NCBI GenBank assembly: GCA_002479655.1
Contig: DLOQ01000027.1
Span: 11,958 to 18,199, forward strand
Reading direction: 5' to 3'
Length of the DNA: 6,242 nt
From: Lachnospiraceae bacterium UBA7480
GTDB taxonomy: Bacteria > Bacillota > Clostridia > Lachnospirales > Lachnospiraceae
Shown here: positions 4,784 to 6,242 of the stretch, one piece after another
Position numbering within the stretch: position 1 is the first letter of the stretch
How the letters are laid out: each line of letters opens with the position of its first letter
Notes under the pieces: generated by a model
The model's database searches: none
Told to the model about the DNA's origin: nothing
Seen by the model: the letters and a program-made list of their open reading frames with translations, nothing else
Program-made: the position numbers and the translations under genes

Positions 4784-5425
4784 ATGCAAAAACTTTCATT
4801 GCAGTGGCTGGAAGATGAATTGAAGAAATTTTTTAAAAAAGAGCAAATCACTTCCGATGATTTGGAACAGATCAGGTATTTTAGGATGAGCGTTGACGGT
4901 GACTTAATCATTGAAATATCTCTGGAAGAACCCCCTGTTCCGTTTTCAACTCCCTGGGGTGGAGACGAATGGGAGTGTTGCGTACTTAATGGCAGTCAAA
5001 TCAAAGAGTATGTAGATAAGATGATTGAGAATGAATATAGTAAAATCCGTAATCCCTATGGATATGTATTATCTACATCGCCTATTTCATACAAGCATGA
5101 GGAACATGAATTATCTGATGAAGTCATTGCCAAAGCTAAAAAGTTTGGCGACACGGTATCAGAAATTCATTATTCATCAGGAATCAACGATTGGGAGGAA
5201 TGGGAAAAATGGTATGCCGAAACAACCAAGGCAATAGGAGCTGAACTGGAAAAATTTCCAAATATTAAAGTACTTCGCCTGCACGGGGGTACATATAAAG
5301 ATTTCAAGTTTGTCGAAAGCTTAGAGCATTTGGAAGTTCTTGAACTTGTGGAAGCGGACTTTGAAAATAAGGAAGGTTTTGATAAACTGCCCCGTTTGAA
5401 ACAATTATGTTGCTGGCTTGATTAA
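4784..5425 (+). CDS. Short leucine-rich-repeat protein of unknown function
   Basis: This 213-residue, acidic, soluble protein has no signal peptide or membrane segment. Residues 1-60 begin with an amphipathic helical region (LQWLEDELKKFFKKE) and a strand pair. Residues 90-155 include a Trp-rich helix (INDWEEWEKWYAE). The C-terminus holds three leucine-rich repeats with a 22-residue period: IKVLRL (161-166), LEVLEL (183-188) and LKQLCC (205-210), after which the protein stops, so the array may be truncated. Such repeats normally mediate protein-protein binding. ATG 4784 follows AAGGAGG (4764-4770) by 13 bases, rather long. In-frame ATGs at 4736 and 4739 would give 229 or 228 residues but have no ribosome binding site. 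The gene follows the membrane protein closely without a terminator, so cotranscription is likely. Confidence 0.75.
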   Translation: MQKLSLQWLEDELKKFFKKEQITSDDLEQIRYFRMSVDGDLIIEISLEEPPVPFSTPWGGDEWECCVLNGSQIKEYVDKMIENEYSKIRNPYGYVLSTSPISYKHEEHELSDEVIAKAKKFGDTVSEIHYSSGINDWEEWEKWYAETTKAIGAELEKFPNIKVLRLHGGTYKDFKFVESLEHLEVLELVEADFENKEGFDKLPRLKQLCCWLD

Positions 5426-5444
5426 AAGATATGTTATAGATTAA

Positions 5445-5572
5445 GGACAATTAAAGATAAATTTATTTAATATGGAGGAAATAATTATGACATCACAAGG
5501 AATTGCCATTCTGTTACAAAATTACATGATTTTACAAAGCTCGGGAGAGATGACACCCCAAGGAATTGCCAT
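5445..5572 (+). repeat. Duplicated leader and N-terminus, first copy (second at 6074-6203)
   Basis: The duplication that produced the two paralogues includes the upstream leader: GGACAATT near 5445 and 6074, an AT-rich stretch, then the identical block ATGGAGGAAATAATTATGAC that spans the ribosome binding site and start. The leaders are 42 and 40 bases long. Within the first gene, the opening is itself repeated: CAAGGAATTGCCAT occurs at 5496-5509 and 5559-5572, a 63-bp period equal to 21 codons. Confidence 0.75.
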
Positions 5573-6035
5573 CATTGCCGGATTATTTATTTTTATCATA
5601 GGCGCCGTTATATATTCAAAGACGGCTGGTAAGAAAATCATTGATGAATTTCTCAAGGATGTAGAGGAAAAATATCCCCCCAAGGATAAATTTGGGTCTG
5701 CTAAGGCTGCTTATGGGTCTGCTTATGTCACGGAAAAAGGGGAATTATTGTTTCTTTGGCCCTCCGGATGGATGCCGGCATATAAAAAATGGAATTTAAA
5801 TGAAATTGGGTATATTGCTACCTTTAAAGGAGAATTTGGTATTTGTGACAAGGATGAAAAAATTATGCGTGGAGAATATTTAGTAGCCCCTAAATATGAT
5901 AAGCCCATGCTGCAAGGAAAGGCGGATGTTAATTTTAATATCGGCATAGGCCAGATAGATGATTTTGTGGCATTTGTAAAGAAACATGGACCGCATATCA
6001 AACACACTGTCGGTGGAAAGGTTGTAGAGGATTAA
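5487..6035 (+). CDS. Small single-TM protein of unknown function, first of a tandem pair
   Basis: I do not recognise this 182-residue protein. It starts MTSQGIAILLQNYM and has a near copy of that opening, MTPQGIAII, at residues 22-30. One hydrophobic segment (about 26-44) follows, then a basic turn and a soluble domain (about 50-182) with aromatic-rich strands (GELLFLWPSGWMPAYKKW) and a terminal helix (IDDFVAFVKKHG). The topology is probably a short outside N-terminus and a cytoplasmic domain, possibly a small PH-like fold, which is speculative. The start is firm: GGAGGAA lies six bases before ATG 5487. A paralogue begins 627 bp downstream. Tandem divergent paralogues beside other small accessory genes are common among immunity or stress proteins, but nothing here proves either role. 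Confidence 0.8.
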   Translation: MTSQGIAILLQNYMILQSSGEMTPQGIAIIAGLFIFIIGAVIYSKTAGKKIIDEFLKDVEEKYPPKDKFGSAKAAYGSAYVTEKGELLFLWPSGWMPAYKKWNLNEIGYIATFKGEFGICDKDEKIMRGEYLVAPKYDKPMLQGKADVNFNIGIGQIDDFVAFVKKHGPHIKHTVGGKVVED

Positions 6036-6064
6036 CTTCTATTAGATTGGATTATATTTTTAAA

Positions 6065-6076
6065 TCCCAATTGGGA
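6065..6076. promoter_or_regulatory. 12-bp perfect palindrome between the paralogues
   Basis: TCCCAATTGGGA is a perfect palindrome in the 78-bp gap between the paralogues. As a hairpin it would have only four pairs and an AATT loop, too weak for a convincing terminator although CAATTTTAAT follows. It could be a small operator or chance. The equivalent place before the first paralogue lacks it. Confidence 0.25.
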
Positions 6077-6113
6077 CAATTTTAATAAAATTATTTAGAT
6101 GGAGGAAATAATT

Positions 6114-6242
6114 ATGACATCACAAGGAATTACCATTCTGTTACAAAGTTACATGATTTTACAAAGCTCAGGAGAGATTACACCCCAGGGAATTGCCATT
6201 ATTGTAGGATTTGTTATTATCTTGACCGTTGCTATATTATAT
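6114..6242 (+). CDS. Tandem paralogue of the preceding gene, 3' end outside the window
   Basis: The first 43 codons of a second copy are present. Its first 30 residues differ from the gene at 5487 at only three positions (A7T, N12S, M22I). The membrane segment from residue 31 is still hydrophobic but clearly diverged. The ribosome binding site GGAGGAA at 6101-6107 and its six-base spacing are the same as in the first copy. The frame is open to the last base, so length and C-terminal domain are unknown. No terminator separates the two genes. Confidence 0.85.
   Translation, partial: MTSQGITILLQSYMILQSSGEITPQGIAIIVGFVIILTVAILY

Noticed and set aside
5025..5237. A 70-codon plus-strand frame inside the LRR gene
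   Set aside because: It is out of frame within a better-supported gene and has no convincing start signal.

Overview
The window looks like part of a low-to-mid GC Firmicutes chromosome, most likely a gut Clostridia/Lachnospiraceae member. Supporting this are strong AAGGAGG-type ribosome binding sites, TTGACA/TATAAT promoters, tRNA genes without an encoded CCA, an AgrC/AgrA-like signalling pair and a YefM-YoeB module. This is a judgement from style; no marker gene is present that could fix the taxon.

Region 1 (1-211) is the end of a tRNA cluster: the 3' part of tRNA-Val(TAC), a complete tRNA-Met(CAT) and a long rho-independent terminator. Region 2 (about 136-1356) is a 1.2-kb segment bounded by two perfect 22-bp direct repeats. 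The left repeat is the 3' end of tRNA-Met; the right is an orphan copy of the same piece with its own terminator. This is the footprint of tRNA-targeted site-specific integration, but no integrase lies inside. The cargo is toxin-antitoxin DNA: an intact RelB-like antitoxin followed by a RelE toxin cut off after about 19 recognisable residues, then a complete yefM-yoeB operon with its own promoter and TGTACA-type operator.

Region 3 (1453-3446) is a two-gene signalling operon: a LytTR response regulator and a multi-pass GHKL (AgrC-like) histidine kinase whose start overlaps the regulator's stop. No AgrB/AgrD-like signal gene is visible. Directly after the kinase gene (3455-3489) is a 14-bp direct repeat with a period of exactly 21 bp, two helical turns, followed by a weak promoter. 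That is the architecture of a LytTR-family binding site, so the pair probably controls the genes that follow.

Region 4 (3575-6242) holds four genes of unknown function: a four-TM membrane protein, a short protein ending in three 22-residue leucine-rich repeats, a small single-TM protein with a duplicated N-terminus, and the start of a close tandem paralogue cut by the window end. The proposed model is a sensor-regulator pair that activates an adjacent envelope-related accessory cluster, sitting beside a tRNA-Met integration hotspot that has collected toxin-antitoxin modules.
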